Of a stretch of 29,901 nt of DNA, positions 6,795 to 14,891 are shown one piece after another. The DNA lies in NCBI GenBank assembly GCA_038233815.1, contig JBBSVE010000020.1, forward strand, positions 1 to 29,901, written 5' to 3'. How positions within the stretch are numbered: the stretch's first letter is position 1; every line of letters begins with the position of its first letter. The notes below the pieces were generated by a model. It was given only the letters and a program-made list of their open reading frames with translations. It ran no database searches and was not told where the DNA came from. The stretch comes from JBBSVE01 sp038233815. Lineage in GTDB: Bacteria; Pseudomonadota; Alphaproteobacteria; Rhodobacterales; Rhodobacteraceae. Both the position numbers and the translations under genes were made by a program.

Positions 6795-8381
6795 ATGACC
6801 AATCTCGTTCCCGTGGGACGCGCGCTCCTGTCGGTGTCGGACAAGACGGGGCTGATCGACCTCGCCCGCGCGCTGACGGCCATGGGGGTGGAGCTGATCT
6901 CCACCGGCGGCTCTGCGGCGCAGTTGCGAATGGCGGGGCTAACGGTCGCGGACGTGGCGGAGGTCACGGGCTTCCCCGAGATGATGGACGGGCGGGTCAA
7001 GACGCTGCACCCGAACATCCACGGCGGATTGCTGGCGCTGCGCGACGATGACGAGCATCTGGTGGCGATGGCCGCCCATGGCATCGCGCCGATCGACCTT
7101 CTGATCTCCAACCTCTATCCGTTCGAGGCGGCCGTGGCGCGCGGGGCCTCCCATGCCGACTGCGTGGAGACGATCGACGTCGGCGGCCCGGCGATGATCC
7201 GGGCGGCGGCAAAGAACCACCGCTTCGTCACCGTGGTGACCGATCCCGCCGACTATGCCGGCCTTCTGGCGGAGCTGGGGGCTCAGAGGGGCGCCACCCG
7301 CCTCGCCTTCCGCCAGCGTCTGGCGCAGGCGGCCTTCGCGCGGACGGCGGCCTATGACGCCGCCGTGTCGAACTGGATGGCGGGCGCGATGGAGGTGGGC
7401 GTGCCCGCGCGCAGGGTCTTTGCGGGCACGCTCGCGCAGACCCTGCGCTACGGCGAGAACCCGCATCAGGGGGCTGCGTTCTACCGCGACGGGTCGGGGC
7501 GCGCCGGGGTCGCCACCGCCTGCCAGCATCAGGGCAAGGACCTCTCCTACAACAACATCGCCGATACCGACGCGTCGTTCGAGCTGGTGGCGGAGTTCGC
7601 GGACCGCGGTCCCGCCTGCGCCATCGTGAAGCATGCCAATCCCTGCGGCGTGGCGCTGGGCGACACCCTGGTTGAGGCCTACCGGCGCGCCTACGACTGC
7701 GACCGAACCTCCGCCTTCGGCGGCATCGTGGCGCTGAACGCGCCGCTGGATGTTGAGACGGCGGAGCGGATCTGCGAGATCTTCACCGAAGTCGTGATCG
7801 CCCCCGGCGCGTCGCAGGAGGCCCGCACGGTCTTCGCGCGCAAAAAGAAGCTGCGGCTTCTGACCACCGACGGCCTGCCCGACGCGGCGGCGCGGGGGGT
7901 GGCGTTCCGGCAGGTCGCGGGCGGGATGCTGGTGCAGGACCGCGACGGCGCGGGCATGACCGAGGCCGCGCTGCGGCTCGTGACGAAGCGCCGCCCGTCA
8001 GAGGCGGAGATGCGCGACATGCTGTTCGCCTGGACCGTGGCCAAGCACGTGAAATCGAACGCGATCGTCTATGTCAGGGACGGTGCCACTGTCGGCGTCG
8101 GCGCGGGGCAGATGAGCCGGATCGACGCCACGCGGATCGCCTCGCGCAAGGCCTTCGACATGGCCGGGACGCTCGGCCTCTCCACGTCGCCCACCAAGGG
8201 TGCTGCGGTGGCGTCGGACGCGTTCTTTCCCTTCGCCGACGGGCTCGAGGCGGCGGCGGAGGCGGGGGCCACGGCGGTGATCCAGCCCGGCGGATCGCTG
8301 CGCGACGACGAGGTGATCGCGGCCGCCGACGCGCTGGGCCTCGCCATGGTCTTCACCGGCCAGCGCCATTTCCGGCACTGA
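6795..8381 (+). CDS. purH: Bifunctional AICAR formyltransferase / IMP cyclohydrolase
   Basis: 528 residues, the normal length. PurH performs the last two steps of IMP synthesis: formyl transfer from 10-formyl-tetrahydrofolate to AICAR, then ring closure. The N-terminal cyclohydrolase domain (MGS-like fold, about 1-190) shows SVSDKTG (13-19), STGGSA (36-41) and the FPEMMDGRVKTLHP segment (60-73). The C-terminal transformylase has LRYGENPHQ (217-225) and the catalytic KHANPCG (279-285). GGAG at 6784-6787 lies 7 bp before ATG 6795, fixing the start. The gap to the heparinase stop is 79 bp and lspA follows after 1 bp, so purH and lspA are very likely co-transcribed. No purine riboswitch was recognised upstream. 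Confidence 0.97.
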   Translation: MTNLVPVGRALLSVSDKTGLIDLARALTAMGVELISTGGSAAQLRMAGLTVADVAEVTGFPEMMDGRVKTLHPNIHGGLLALRDDDEHLVAMAAHGIAPIDLLISNLYPFEAAVARGASHADCVETIDVGGPAMIRAAAKNHRFVTVVTDPADYAGLLAELGAQRGATRLAFRQRLAQAAFARTAAYDAAVSNWMAGAMEVGVPARRVFAGTLAQTLRYGENPHQGAAFYRDGSGRAGVATACQHQGKDLSYNNIADTDASFELVAEFADRGPACAIVKHANPCGVALGDTLVEAYRRAYDCDRTSAFGGIVALNAPLDVETAERICEIFTEVVIAPGASQEARTVFARKKKLRLLTTDGLPDAAARGVAFRQVAGGMLVQDRDGAGMTEAALRLVTKRRPSEAEMRDMLFAWTVAKHVKSNAIVYVRDGATVGVGAGQMSRIDATRIASRKAFDMAGTLGLSTSPTKGAAVASDAFFPFADGLEAAAEAGATAVIQPGGSLRDDEVIAAADALGLAMVFTGQRHFRH

Positions 8382-8382
8382 G

Positions 8383-8865
8383 ATGCGGATCGCCATTGCT
8401 GCCCTCGCGACCTTCGCGCTCGATCAGGCGACCAAGCTGGGCGTGGTCTTCGGCCTGGACCTCGCCCGGCGGGGGGAGATCGACGTGGCGCCGCCGTATC
8501 TTGTCTTTCGTATGGCGTGGAATCGGGGGGTGAACTTCGGCCTCCTCTCCAGCGGGTCGCAGATCGGGCGCTGGGTGCTGATCGCGGTGTCGCTGTCGAT
8601 CTCGGTCTGGGTCTGGCGCTGGATGCGGCGTCCGGGCCAGCGCGCGATCGCGCAGATTTCCGCCGGAATCCTGATCGGCGGCGCGCTGGGCAACGTGGTG
8701 GACCGGCTGACCTACGGGGCGGTGGCAGACTTTCTCAACATGTCATGTTGCGGGCTGTCCAACCCCTACGCCTTCAACGTCGCCGACATCGCGATCTTCG
8801 CCGGTGCCGCGGGGCTCGTGCTCTTCGCGCAGGACGGGCGGCCCGCGAAGCGAAAGAGCCCGTGA
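8383..8865 (+). CDS. lspA: Lipoprotein signal peptidase (signal peptidase II)
   Basis: 160 residues. LspA is an inner-membrane aspartyl protease that cleaves signal peptides of diacylglyceryl-modified prolipoproteins. The two catalytic aspartates are in GNVVDRLTYGAVADF (D107) and NPYAFNVADIAI (D135); NRGVNFG (47-53) is the conserved periplasmic motif. Hydrophobic segments lie near 1-24, 62-80, 90-108 and 131-149, giving the expected four membrane spans. The ATG starts 1 bp after the purH stop, implying coupled translation. A cysteine pair in the loop (SCCGLSNPYAF) is a slightly unusual local feature. The next gene encodes a likely lipoprotein, a natural LspA substrate. Confidence 0.95.
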   Translation: MRIAIAALATFALDQATKLGVVFGLDLARRGEIDVAPPYLVFRMAWNRGVNFGLLSSGSQIGRWVLIAVSLSISVWVWRWMRRPGQRAIAQISAGILIGGALGNVVDRLTYGAVADFLNMSCCGLSNPYAFNVADIAIFAGAAGLVLFAQDGRPAKRKSP

Positions 8866-8918
8866 CGCTTGCCCCGCTTTGCGCTAGACCAAACCCGGGA
8901 CGGAACAGGAGACGACAG

Positions 8919-9422
8919 ATGAGGGCAGCACGGTCGGTCATCGGCGGCATGACGCTTCTGGCGCTGTGTGCCTGTGCGACGGGGGAGCCGCGCCTGATGC
9001 ACCTGCGCAACCCCGATCCAGGCCCGGACGAATTTGCGATCCTGCCGCCCAAGGCCTTGACCCTGCCCGAGGATGTGAAGACCCTGCCCGCGCCGACGCT
9101 CGGCGGCACAAACCTGACCGATCCGACGCCGGAGGCCGACGCGATACTGGCGCTCGGCGGCAATCCGGCCGCAGGTGTGAGCGGCAACGCGGGCCTCACG
9201 GGCTACGCCGGCCGCTACGGCACCGATCCCGCCATCCGGGCCGAGCTTGCCGCCAATGATCTTGAATTGCGCCGGAACAACCGCGGCCGCGTGCTGGAGC
9301 GCCTGTTCAACGTCAACAGCTACTTCCGCGCCTATTCCGGCGAATCGCTGGACAAGGAGGCCGAACTGGCACGCTGGCGCGCCCGCGGTGTGCGGACGCC
9401 GTCGGCCCCGCCAAGCCAGTAG
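8919..9422 (+). CDS. DUF3035-family lipoprotein, possible BamF-type
   Basis: 167 residues. The short hydrophobic N-terminus ends in LLALCACATG; C19, preceded by LCA, is the best lipid attachment site, so the mature protein is probably an outer-membrane-facing lipoprotein. The rest is polar, with PDEFAILPPKALTLPED and a C-terminal helix-rich part (NRGRVLERLFNVNSYFRAY, then a basic tail). This is the pattern of the alphaproteobacterial DUF3035 family. I recall that family being linked to the BamF component of the outer-membrane beta-barrel assembly machine; I am only moderately sure of that. AGGAG at 8907-8911 sits 7 bp before ATG 8919. It follows lspA by 53 bp and is the last gene before a strong hairpin. 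Confidence 0.8.
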   Translation: MRAARSVIGGMTLLALCACATGEPRLMHLRNPDPGPDEFAILPPKALTLPEDVKTLPAPTLGGTNLTDPTPEADAILALGGNPAAGVSGNAGLTGYAGRYGTDPAIRAELAANDLELRRNNRGRVLERLFNVNSYFRAYSGESLDKEAELARWRARGVRTPSAPPSQ

Positions 9423-9459
9423 CCCCACCGCACCGACGCCGCGACATGCACGCGGCAGC

Positions 9460-9495
9460 GCCGTCCGAAGGGGCCTCAATGGCCCCGAGGACGGC
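9460..9495 (+). terminator. Strong GC hairpin terminator-like structure after the DUF3035 gene
   Basis: GCCGTCC (9460-9466) pairs with GGACGGC (9489-9495), and inside it GGGGCC (9470-9475) pairs with GGCCCC (9481-9486) around a 5-base loop, with a small GAA/GA bulge between the stems. It lies 37 bp after the stop. The downstream tract is C-rich (seven C at 9497-9503), not T-rich, so termination may be Rho-assisted or the structure may protect the 3' end. Confidence 0.62.
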
Positions 9496-9528
9496 TCCCC
9501 CCCGCCGGATCGCGTCGGGCGATGCGGC

Positions 9529-9557
9529 TTCCCGAATCCCTGCGCCCATGCTAGACC
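9529..9557 (+). promoter_or_regulatory. Candidate promoter of mutL giving a near-leaderless mRNA
   Basis: TTCCCG at 9529-9534, 17 bp, TAGACC at 9552-9557. Only 7 bp separate the -10 from the mutL ATG at 9565, so a transcript from here would start at or next to the start codon. No ribosome-binding site is visible before that ATG, which agrees. Confidence 0.38.
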
Positions 9558-9564
9558 TTGTGGC

Positions 9565-11370
9565 ATGACGCATCACCCCCCCCACATACGCCCGGTCATC
9601 CGGCAGCTCGGCGAGGCGGCGATCAACCGGATCGCGGCGGGTGAGGTGGTGGAGCGACCCGCCTCGGCCGTCAAGGAGCTGGTTGAAAACGCGCTCGATG
9701 CCGGGGCGCAGCGCATTGCGGTCGATTATGCCGACGGCGGCAAGGCGCTGATCCGCGTCACCGACGATGGCTGCGGCATGACGGCAGAAGACCTGCCCCT
9801 CGCGTTGGCCCGCCATGCCACCTCCAAGACCGCGGGCACCGACCTCATGGACATCCGCTCGTTCGGGTTCCGGGGCGAGGCGCTGGCGAGCCTCGGGGCC
9901 GTGGCGCGGCTGACCCTCACCAGCCGGAGCGTCGGGGCGGAGGGTGCCAGCCTCTCGATCGCCGGTGGCCGCATCGGCGCCGTGCGACCCGCAGCGCTGG
10001 GCGGCGGCACCGTGGTCGAGGTGCGCGATCTCTTCTTCGCCACCCCCGCACGTCTCAAGTTCATGAAGACCAACCGCGCCGAGGCAATGGCGATCATGGA
10101 CACGGTCCGCCGTCTGGCGCTGGCCGAACCCGGGATCGCCTTCACCCTGCGCGACCTTTCCGGCCCCGGGCGGGAGGTGTTTCGCGCCGACGCGATGCCC
10201 GGTGCCGGACCTGACGCCCTGCGCGCGCGCATTTCTGGCACGCTGGGCCCCGACTTCGCCGACAACGCGCTGGCGGTGGACGAGGAGCGCTGCGGCCTTC
10301 GCCTCACCGGCTATGCGGGTCTGCCGACCTATTCGCGCGGCTCTTCGGCGGCGCAATATCTCTACGTGAACGGGCGCCCGGTGCTGGACCGGATGCTGCT
10401 GGGCGCGCTCCGGGCCGCCTACCGGGACGTGCTGGCCCGCGATCGGCATCCGGCGGCGGTGCTCGACATCCGGTGCGCGGCAGACGGCGTCGACGTCAAC
10501 GTGCATCCGGCGAAGTCCGAGGTCCGGTTCCGCGATCCCGCCCTTGCCCGCGCCCTGATCGTGGGCGGGCTGCGCCGCGTGCTGGCCGCTGGCGCGCAGC
10601 GGTCCTCCTCCACCGTGGGGGCGGCGACGCTGGCCCGGTTCGCGCCGCGCATCTATCAGATGGACCGCCCGTCGGGTCAGGCGCTGGGTCGCGCACACGC
10701 CCTGCAGGCCCCGGAGCGGGACCGCCCGATGTTCGCCGAAACCTCCGCCCGGTTCGAGACCGCCGCGCATGAGGCGCCCGGCGGCGACACGGCATTGCCG
10801 CTCGGCGCCGCGCGGGCGCAGATCCATGAGAATTACATCGTGGCGCAGACCCGGACCGGCATGGTGATCGTGGACCAGCACGCGGCGCACGAACGACTGG
10901 TCTACGAGCGGTTGAAGGCCCAGCGTGACCGCGGCCGGATTGCCGCGCAGGCGCTTCTGATCCCCGACATCGTGGAGCTGCCGCCCGCTGACGCCGCGCG
11001 GGTTCTGGCGGCGGCCGACGAACTGGCCTGCCTCGGGCTGGGGGTGGAGCCGTTCGGCGGTGCCATCGCAGTGCGCGAGGTTCCGGCCATCCTCGGGACC
11101 GTGGATGCCGCCGCACTCCTGCGCGACATCGCCGACGATCTGGCCGAACCGGGCGGGTCCGACCGCGTGCAGGCGCGCATGGACGCGGTGCTGAGCCGGA
11201 TGGCCTGTCACGGCTCGGTCCGCTCCGGCCGGCGCATGGGGGCGGAGGAGATGAACGCGCTCCTGCGCGAGATGGAGGCGACACCGCTCTCGGGCCAGTG
11301 CAACCACGGGCGGCCGACCTATGTGGAGCTTGGCCTCGCGGATATCGAGAAGCTCTTCGGACGGCGATGA
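9565..11370 (+). CDS. mutL: DNA mismatch repair protein MutL (endonuclease type)
   Basis: 601 residues. MutL couples mismatch recognition by MutS to strand incision. The N-terminal GHKL ATPase shows VKELVENALDAG (36-47; E38, N42), DDGCGM (67-72), RHATSK (83-88) and FGFRGEALASLGA (100-112). The C-terminal part has DQHAAHERLVYE, which fits the metal-binding endonuclease motif DQHA-x2-E-x4-E. It also has ACHGSVRSG and GQCNHGRPTYV, with Asn where CPHGRP is usual. The protein is therefore expected to nick DNA itself, as in bacteria without MutH. The ATG at 9565 has no clear ribosome-binding site. The first codons contain eight consecutive C. The last 4 bp overlap the rmuC start (ATGA). Confidence 0.96.
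   Translation: MTHHPPHIRPVIRQLGEAAINRIAAGEVVERPASAVKELVENALDAGAQRIAVDYADGGKALIRVTDDGCGMTAEDLPLALARHATSKTAGTDLMDIRSFGFRGEALASLGAVARLTLTSRSVGAEGASLSIAGGRIGAVRPAALGGGTVVEVRDLFFATPARLKFMKTNRAEAMAIMDTVRRLALAEPGIAFTLRDLSGPGREVFRADAMPGAGPDALRARISGTLGPDFADNALAVDEERCGLRLTGYAGLPTYSRGSSAAQYLYVNGRPVLDRMLLGALRAAYRDVLARDRHPAAVLDIRCAADGVDVNVHPAKSEVRFRDPALARALIVGGLRRVLAAGAQRSSSTVGAATLARFAPRIYQMDRPSGQALGRAHALQAPERDRPMFAETSARFETAAHEAPGGDTALPLGAARAQIHENYIVAQTRTGMVIVDQHAAHERLVYERLKAQRDRGRIAAQALLIPDIVELPPADAARVLAAADELACLGLGVEPFGGAIAVREVPAILGTVDAAALLRDIADDLAEPGGSDRVQARMDAVLSRMACHGSVRSGRRMGAEEMNALLREMEATPLSGQCNHGRPTYVELGLADIEKLFGRR
9576..9583 (+). repeat. Eight-C tract in codons 4-7 of mutL
   Basis: Uninterrupted C8 starting 11 bases after the first base of the mutL start codon, within codons for His-Pro-Pro-His. 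Slippage by one base would shift the frame at the very start of the gene. Confidence 0.85.
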
Positions 11371-12581
11371 TCGCGCTCGGTGGACGGACCTTCGACCTGA
11401 CCGATCCGGCGGTGATCGCGGCGCTTGCTGGCGCAGGCGTGGCGATCCTCCTCCTCCTCCTGATGCTGCTCACGCTGCGGGCCGCGCGCCGGGCGTCGGA
11501 GCCGCTGATCTGGCAGATGGATCAGGTCGGGCGTGCGGTCGAACGACTCGCAGCCGGGCAGGAGCAGATTTCGGGCGGATTGCAGGGCGTCACCCATGCG
11601 CAGACGAGCGGTCAGGGCCAGATGGTCCAAGCACTGGCCGACGTGCAGCGCCAGATGGGCGACCGGCTCCACGAGACCGCGCTTACGTCGGCGCGGAGCC
11701 TGTCGGATATGCAGGAGAGGCTGAACGAGGTGCTCCATGGCGCATCGGAAAAGACGGTGAAGAGCCTCACCGAACTGCAGGAACGGCTGGCCACCATCGA
11801 CCGCGCGCAGGCCAACCTCGAAAAGCTGTCGGGCGACGTGCTGGGCTTGCAGGACATCCTGTCCAACAAACAGACCCGCGGCGCGTTCGGGGAAATCCAG
11901 CTCCACGATATCGTGCTAAAGGCCCTGCCCCGCGATGCCTTCACGATGCAGGCGACGCTGTCGAACGGTAAGCGCGCAGACTGCCTGCTGCATTTGCCGA
12001 ACCCGCCGGGTCCCATCGTGATCGACGCGAAGTTTCCGCTGGAGGCTTACGAGGCCATACGCCGCGCCGCCACGCCCGCCGAAAAGACCGAAGCCGCGCG
12101 CGCGATGCGGACCTCGGTGCGCGCCCACATTCGCGCCATCGCGGAAAAATACATCCTCGAGGGCGAAACGGCGGACGGCGCGCTGATGTTCCTGCCGTCC
12201 GAGGCCGTCTATGCCGAGCTTCACGCGAACTTCCCCGACGTGGTGCGTGAAGGGTTCGCGGCCAAGGTCTGGATCGTCTCGCCCACGACCTGCATGGCGA
12301 CGCTGAACACGAGGCGCGCGGTCCTGAAGGACGCCCGGATGCGCGCGCAGGCCGGGGCGATCCGGGCCACGCTGCGACTGCTGCACCGCGACGTGGAGAT
12401 GGTGGTGGCGCGCGTGGACAAGCTCCAGACCCATTTCGCGCAGGCGCGGGCGGATCTCGACGGGATCGGCACGGCGGCGGAACGGGCTGGCACGCGGGCG
12501 CTCCGGCTCGATACGTTCGATTTCGACGATGCCCCGACCGGGGAGGCCGTCGAGGACCGGTCCGCGTCCGCGGGATTGTAA
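11367..12581 (+). CDS. rmuC: DNA recombination protein RmuC family
   Basis: 404 residues. RmuC-family proteins are predicted nucleases that limit recombination at inverted repeats; the biochemical role is not firmly known. The N-terminus has one membrane span (about 17-36: AALAGAGVAILLLLLMLLTL). A long coiled-coil region (about 45-165, rich in Q, E, L heptads) follows, then the conserved RmuC domain with SNKQTRGAFGEIQL, IDAKFPLEAY and FLPSEAVYAEL. This is the usual family architecture. The ATG overlaps the mutL stop in ATGA, so the two are translationally coupled, joining two genome-maintenance functions. The C-terminal tail after about residue 385 is acidic and variable. Confidence 0.9.
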   Translation: MIALGGRTFDLTDPAVIAALAGAGVAILLLLLMLLTLRAARRASEPLIWQMDQVGRAVERLAAGQEQISGGLQGVTHAQTSGQGQMVQALADVQRQMGDRLHETALTSARSLSDMQERLNEVLHGASEKTVKSLTELQERLATIDRAQANLEKLSGDVLGLQDILSNKQTRGAFGEIQLHDIVLKALPRDAFTMQATLSNGKRADCLLHLPNPPGPIVIDAKFPLEAYEAIRRAATPAEKTEAARAMRTSVRAHIRAIAEKYILEGETADGALMFLPSEAVYAELHANFPDVVREGFAAKVWIVSPTTCMATLNTRRAVLKDARMRAQAGAIRATLRLLHRDVEMVVARVDKLQTHFAQARADLDGIGTAAERAGTRALRLDTFDFDDAPTGEAVEDRSASAGL

Positions 12582-12693
12582 CGGAGCGCCATACGGGTGC
12601 GCCGTTCCTGCCCGCCCGTCGCCACAGTTGCGACCCAAGGTAATCCTCGTCGGAAAGGGCCACGGGCCCCGCGCGCGAGAGGGAGTGGACGTC

Positions 12694-12864
12694 ATGGTGA
12701 TCGGGTTCATGCTGTCGGGCATCCTTTGCGGACTGGTCGGGGTCGGGTGCGGTGCTGCGGCGGGGCTTGGCCTTTGGTCGGCGCTGGCGCTCTACCCGTG
12801 CGCGGGGTCCGTCGGGGCCCTGTCCTTCGCAGGCCTCGCCGCGCGGCGGGCGTCGCTGGCCTGA
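12694..12864 (+). CDS. Small glycine-rich two-span membrane peptide, hypothetical
   Basis: 56 residues that are almost entirely hydrophobic and small: MVIGFMLSGILCGLVGVGCG, then a second apolar run ALYPCAGSVGALSFAGLAA, ending in a positive tail RRASLA. This predicts two short transmembrane segments with the C-terminus in the cytoplasm. GGGAG at 12680-12684 is 9 bp before ATG 12694; an in-frame GTG at 12685 is too close to it. It lies 112 bp after rmuC and 73 bp before the S49 peptidase gene, all on the same strand. I do not recognise a family. Composition and a plausible start support it as real, but a chance reading frame in GC-rich DNA cannot be excluded. Confidence 0.5.
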   Translation: MVIGFMLSGILCGLVGVGCGAAAGLGLWSALALYPCAGSVGALSFAGLAARRASLA

Positions 12865-12937
12865 GCGGGCACCGCCAAACCGGTTCGCGCGCACGGCATG
12901 CCTTGTCGGGGCGGTCCCCCCGTCATACATCGACGCC

Positions 12938-13756
12938 ATGCGCAGGTTCTTTCCCTTTCGCCGCAAGGTGCCATTCGTCCCGGTGATCCGGCTTTCCGGC
13001 ACCATCGGCGGCGCAGGGCGGTTTTCGTCTGCGCTCAACGACGCGGGCCTTGCACCCCTGATCGAGCGTGCGTTCGGGCGCGGCAAGCCCGATGCGGTGG
13101 CGCTGGTCATCAACTCGCCCGGCGGCTCCCCGGTCCAGTCGAGCCTGATCGCCGCGCGCATCCGCAGGCTCGCCGACGAAAAGGGCGTGCCGGTCCATGC
13201 CTTCGTGGAGGATGTCGCGGCCTCGGGCGGCTACTGGCTTGCGGTGGCGGCGGATCATGTCTGGGTCGACCGGTCCTCGATCGTGGGCTCTATCGGGGTG
13301 ATCTTCGCCTCCTTCGGCTTTCAGGGGCTGATGGAGAAGCAGGGGATCGAGCGGCGGGTCCATGCCAAGGGCGACCAGAAGAGCCTCGCCGATCCGTTCC
13401 TGCCCGAGCGGCCCGAGGACGTGGCCCGCCTGATGGCCTTGCAGGAGCCGATCCATCAGGCCTTCATCGCCCATGTGAAGACGCGGCGCGGCGCGCGGCT
13501 TGATCCGGCGGCGGACCTTTTCAACGCCGACATCTTCGTCGGCGAGGCGGCGGTGAAGGTGGGGCTCGCCGACGGCGTGGCGCATGTCGTTCCGAAGCTG
13601 AAGCAGCTCTACGGCGACGACGTGCGGCTGGTGCCGGTATCACAGCGGCGCCCGTTCCTGTCCCGCTTCGGTTTCGGAAGCCTTGTGGGCACGGCCGTAT
13701 CGGCGACGCTCGACGGGGTCGAGGATCGGGCCCTCTGGGCGCGTTTCGGCCTCTAG
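12938..13756 (+). CDS. S49 (SppA/protease IV-like) peptidase
   Basis: 272 residues. Short S49-family serine protease using a Ser-Lys dyad; family members degrade signal peptides or membrane-protein fragments. Visible are LVINSPGGSPVQSSLIAARI (56-75), the nucleophile in VAASGGYWLAVAAD (S96), SSIVGSIGVI (113-122), and the general-base lysine in AKGDQKSLADPF (most likely K148). There is no clear signal peptide or N-terminal span; a basic, aromatic N-terminus (MRRFFPFRRK) could bind the membrane face. The gene begins a tight cluster: the next gene starts 1 bp after its TAG. ATG 12938 gives the usual start just before the first beta-strand. Family certain, substrate unknown. Confidence 0.92.
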   Translation: MRRFFPFRRKVPFVPVIRLSGTIGGAGRFSSALNDAGLAPLIERAFGRGKPDAVALVINSPGGSPVQSSLIAARIRRLADEKGVPVHAFVEDVAASGGYWLAVAADHVWVDRSSIVGSIGVIFASFGFQGLMEKQGIERRVHAKGDQKSLADPFLPERPEDVARLMALQEPIHQAFIAHVKTRRGARLDPAADLFNADIFVGEAAVKVGLADGVAHVVPKLKQLYGDDVRLVPVSQRRPFLSRFGFGSLVGTAVSATLDGVEDRALWARFGL

Positions 13757-13757
13757 G

Positions 13758-13952
13758 ATGATCAAGCTCGTCACCCTGTTCCTGATCGTCGTCGTGACGC
13801 TCGCCATGTTCGGCAAGCTGGGCTGGCTCGGCAAGCTTGGCGGCGGCGGGCGCGTTGGCAAGCGACCGCCGGGGCCGGGCAAGCCCGCGGTCTGCATTCG
13901 CTGTGGCCGGCATGTGATCGGCACCGAACCTTGCGACTGCGACAAGGTCTAG
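13758..13952 (+). CDS. Small membrane-anchored protein with CxxC...CxC motif
   Basis: 64 residues. N-terminal membrane segment (about 4-19: LVTLFLIVVVTLAMFG), a glycine/lysine linker (about 20-43), and a compact C-terminal motif CIRCGRHVIGTEPCDC with C46, C49, C59 and C61 able to bind zinc. It starts 1 bp after the S49 peptidase stop and ends 5 bp before the exchanger gene, so it belongs to the same transcript. I do not recognise a named family. The cysteine pattern resembles small zinc-ribbon proteins and would face the cytoplasm if the span is a signal anchor with a cytoplasmic tail, but orientation cannot be decided. Its position suggests work with the peptidase or the exchanger (inference). 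Confidence 0.75.
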   Translation: MIKLVTLFLIVVVTLAMFGKLGWLGKLGGGGRVGKRPPGPGKPAVCIRCGRHVIGTEPCDCDKV

Positions 13953-13957
13953 GGCGC

Positions 13958-14887
13958 ATGGGCGCGGATCTTGCACTGGTGGGGCTGGGCCTCGTGCTGC
14001 TGGTGCTCGGCGGCGAGGCGCTGGTGCGCGGGGCGGTAAACCTGTCGCTGCGGCTTGGCCTGCCGCCGCTGGTCGTGGGGCTGACGGTGGTGGCGTTCGG
14101 CACCTCCGCGCCGGAACTCCTCGTGTCGGTGGAGGCGGTGCTGGGCGGCGCGCCGGGCATCGCGCTCGGCAACGTGGTCGGTTCCAACATCGCCAACGTG
14201 CTTCTGGTGCTGGGGATTCCCGCGATCATCGGGGCGATCCGGACGGCGGATCTGGACCTCAGGCGCAGCTACGTGACGATGATCGGGGCCACGGTGCTTT
14301 TCATCCTCTTGGCATGGATGGGGCCGTTCGGGCCGCTCCACGCGGTCGTGCTTCTGGTCGCGCTCGGGCTGATGATCTGGGACAGCTACCGGGACGGCAA
14401 GACCCGGCCGCAGGAGAGCCCGGAAGGCGCCGATCCGGCGATGCCCGCGTGGCGCATGGCGGCGTTCCTTTTGGCAGGGCTCGTCGCCCTCCCGGTGGGC
14501 GCGAGCCTTCTGGTGGAGGGGGCCACGTCCCTCGCGCGGGTCATGGGCGTCAGCGAAACGGTGATCGGGCTGACGCTGGTGGCTGTCGGCACTTCGCTGC
14601 CGGAGCTTGCGACCTCGGTCATCGCGGCGTTCCGCAATCAGGCAGAGGTGGCGATGGGCAACGTCATCGGGTCGAACGTCTTCAACCTGCTGGGCATCGT
14701 GGGGATCGCCGGGCTGATGGGGCCGCTGCCGGTCCCGCCGGAGATGCTGCACACCGATCTCTGGGTGATGCTGGGGACGGCCCTGCTGCTGGTCCCGTTC
14801 ATCTTCTGGCGCCGCAACATCACGCGGCCGGTGGGCGTCGGTCTGGTCGCGGCCTACGCGGCCTATACCGCGTCGCTGATCTGGTGA
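13958..14887 (+). CDS. CaCA-family sodium/calcium exchanger (YrbG-like)
   Basis: 309 residues, about ten membrane spans. The two inverted alpha-repeats of Ca2+/cation antiporters are clear: GTSAPELLVSVEAVLGG with GNVVGSNIAN (48-80), and GTSLPELATSVIAAFRN with GNVIGSNVFN (211-243). The acidic residues in the GTSxPE motifs (E53, E216) are the expected ion ligands. The cytoplasmic loop between the halves (about 142-165, DSYRDGKTRPQESPEGADP) is short, as in bacterial YrbG-type exchangers. It probably exports Ca2+ against Na+ across the inner membrane. It lies 5 bp after the small cysteine protein and 4 bp before the SDR gene; no ribosome-binding site stands out. Ion specificity is inferred from the family. 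Confidence 0.93.
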   Translation: MGADLALVGLGLVLLVLGGEALVRGAVNLSLRLGLPPLVVGLTVVAFGTSAPELLVSVEAVLGGAPGIALGNVVGSNIANVLLVLGIPAIIGAIRTADLDLRRSYVTMIGATVLFILLAWMGPFGPLHAVVLLVALGLMIWDSYRDGKTRPQESPEGADPAMPAWRMAAFLLAGLVALPVGASLLVEGATSLARVMGVSETVIGLTLVAVGTSLPELATSVIAAFRNQAEVAMGNVIGSNVFNLLGIVGIAGLMGPLPVPPEMLHTDLWVMLGTALLLVPFIFWRRNITRPVGVGLVAAYAAYTASLIW

Positions 14888-14891
14888 GGCC

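Noticed and set aside
9313..11307. Long open frame antisense to mutL (about 660 codons)
   Set aside because: Same codon-bias effect; no recognisable motif, while sense MutL is complete.
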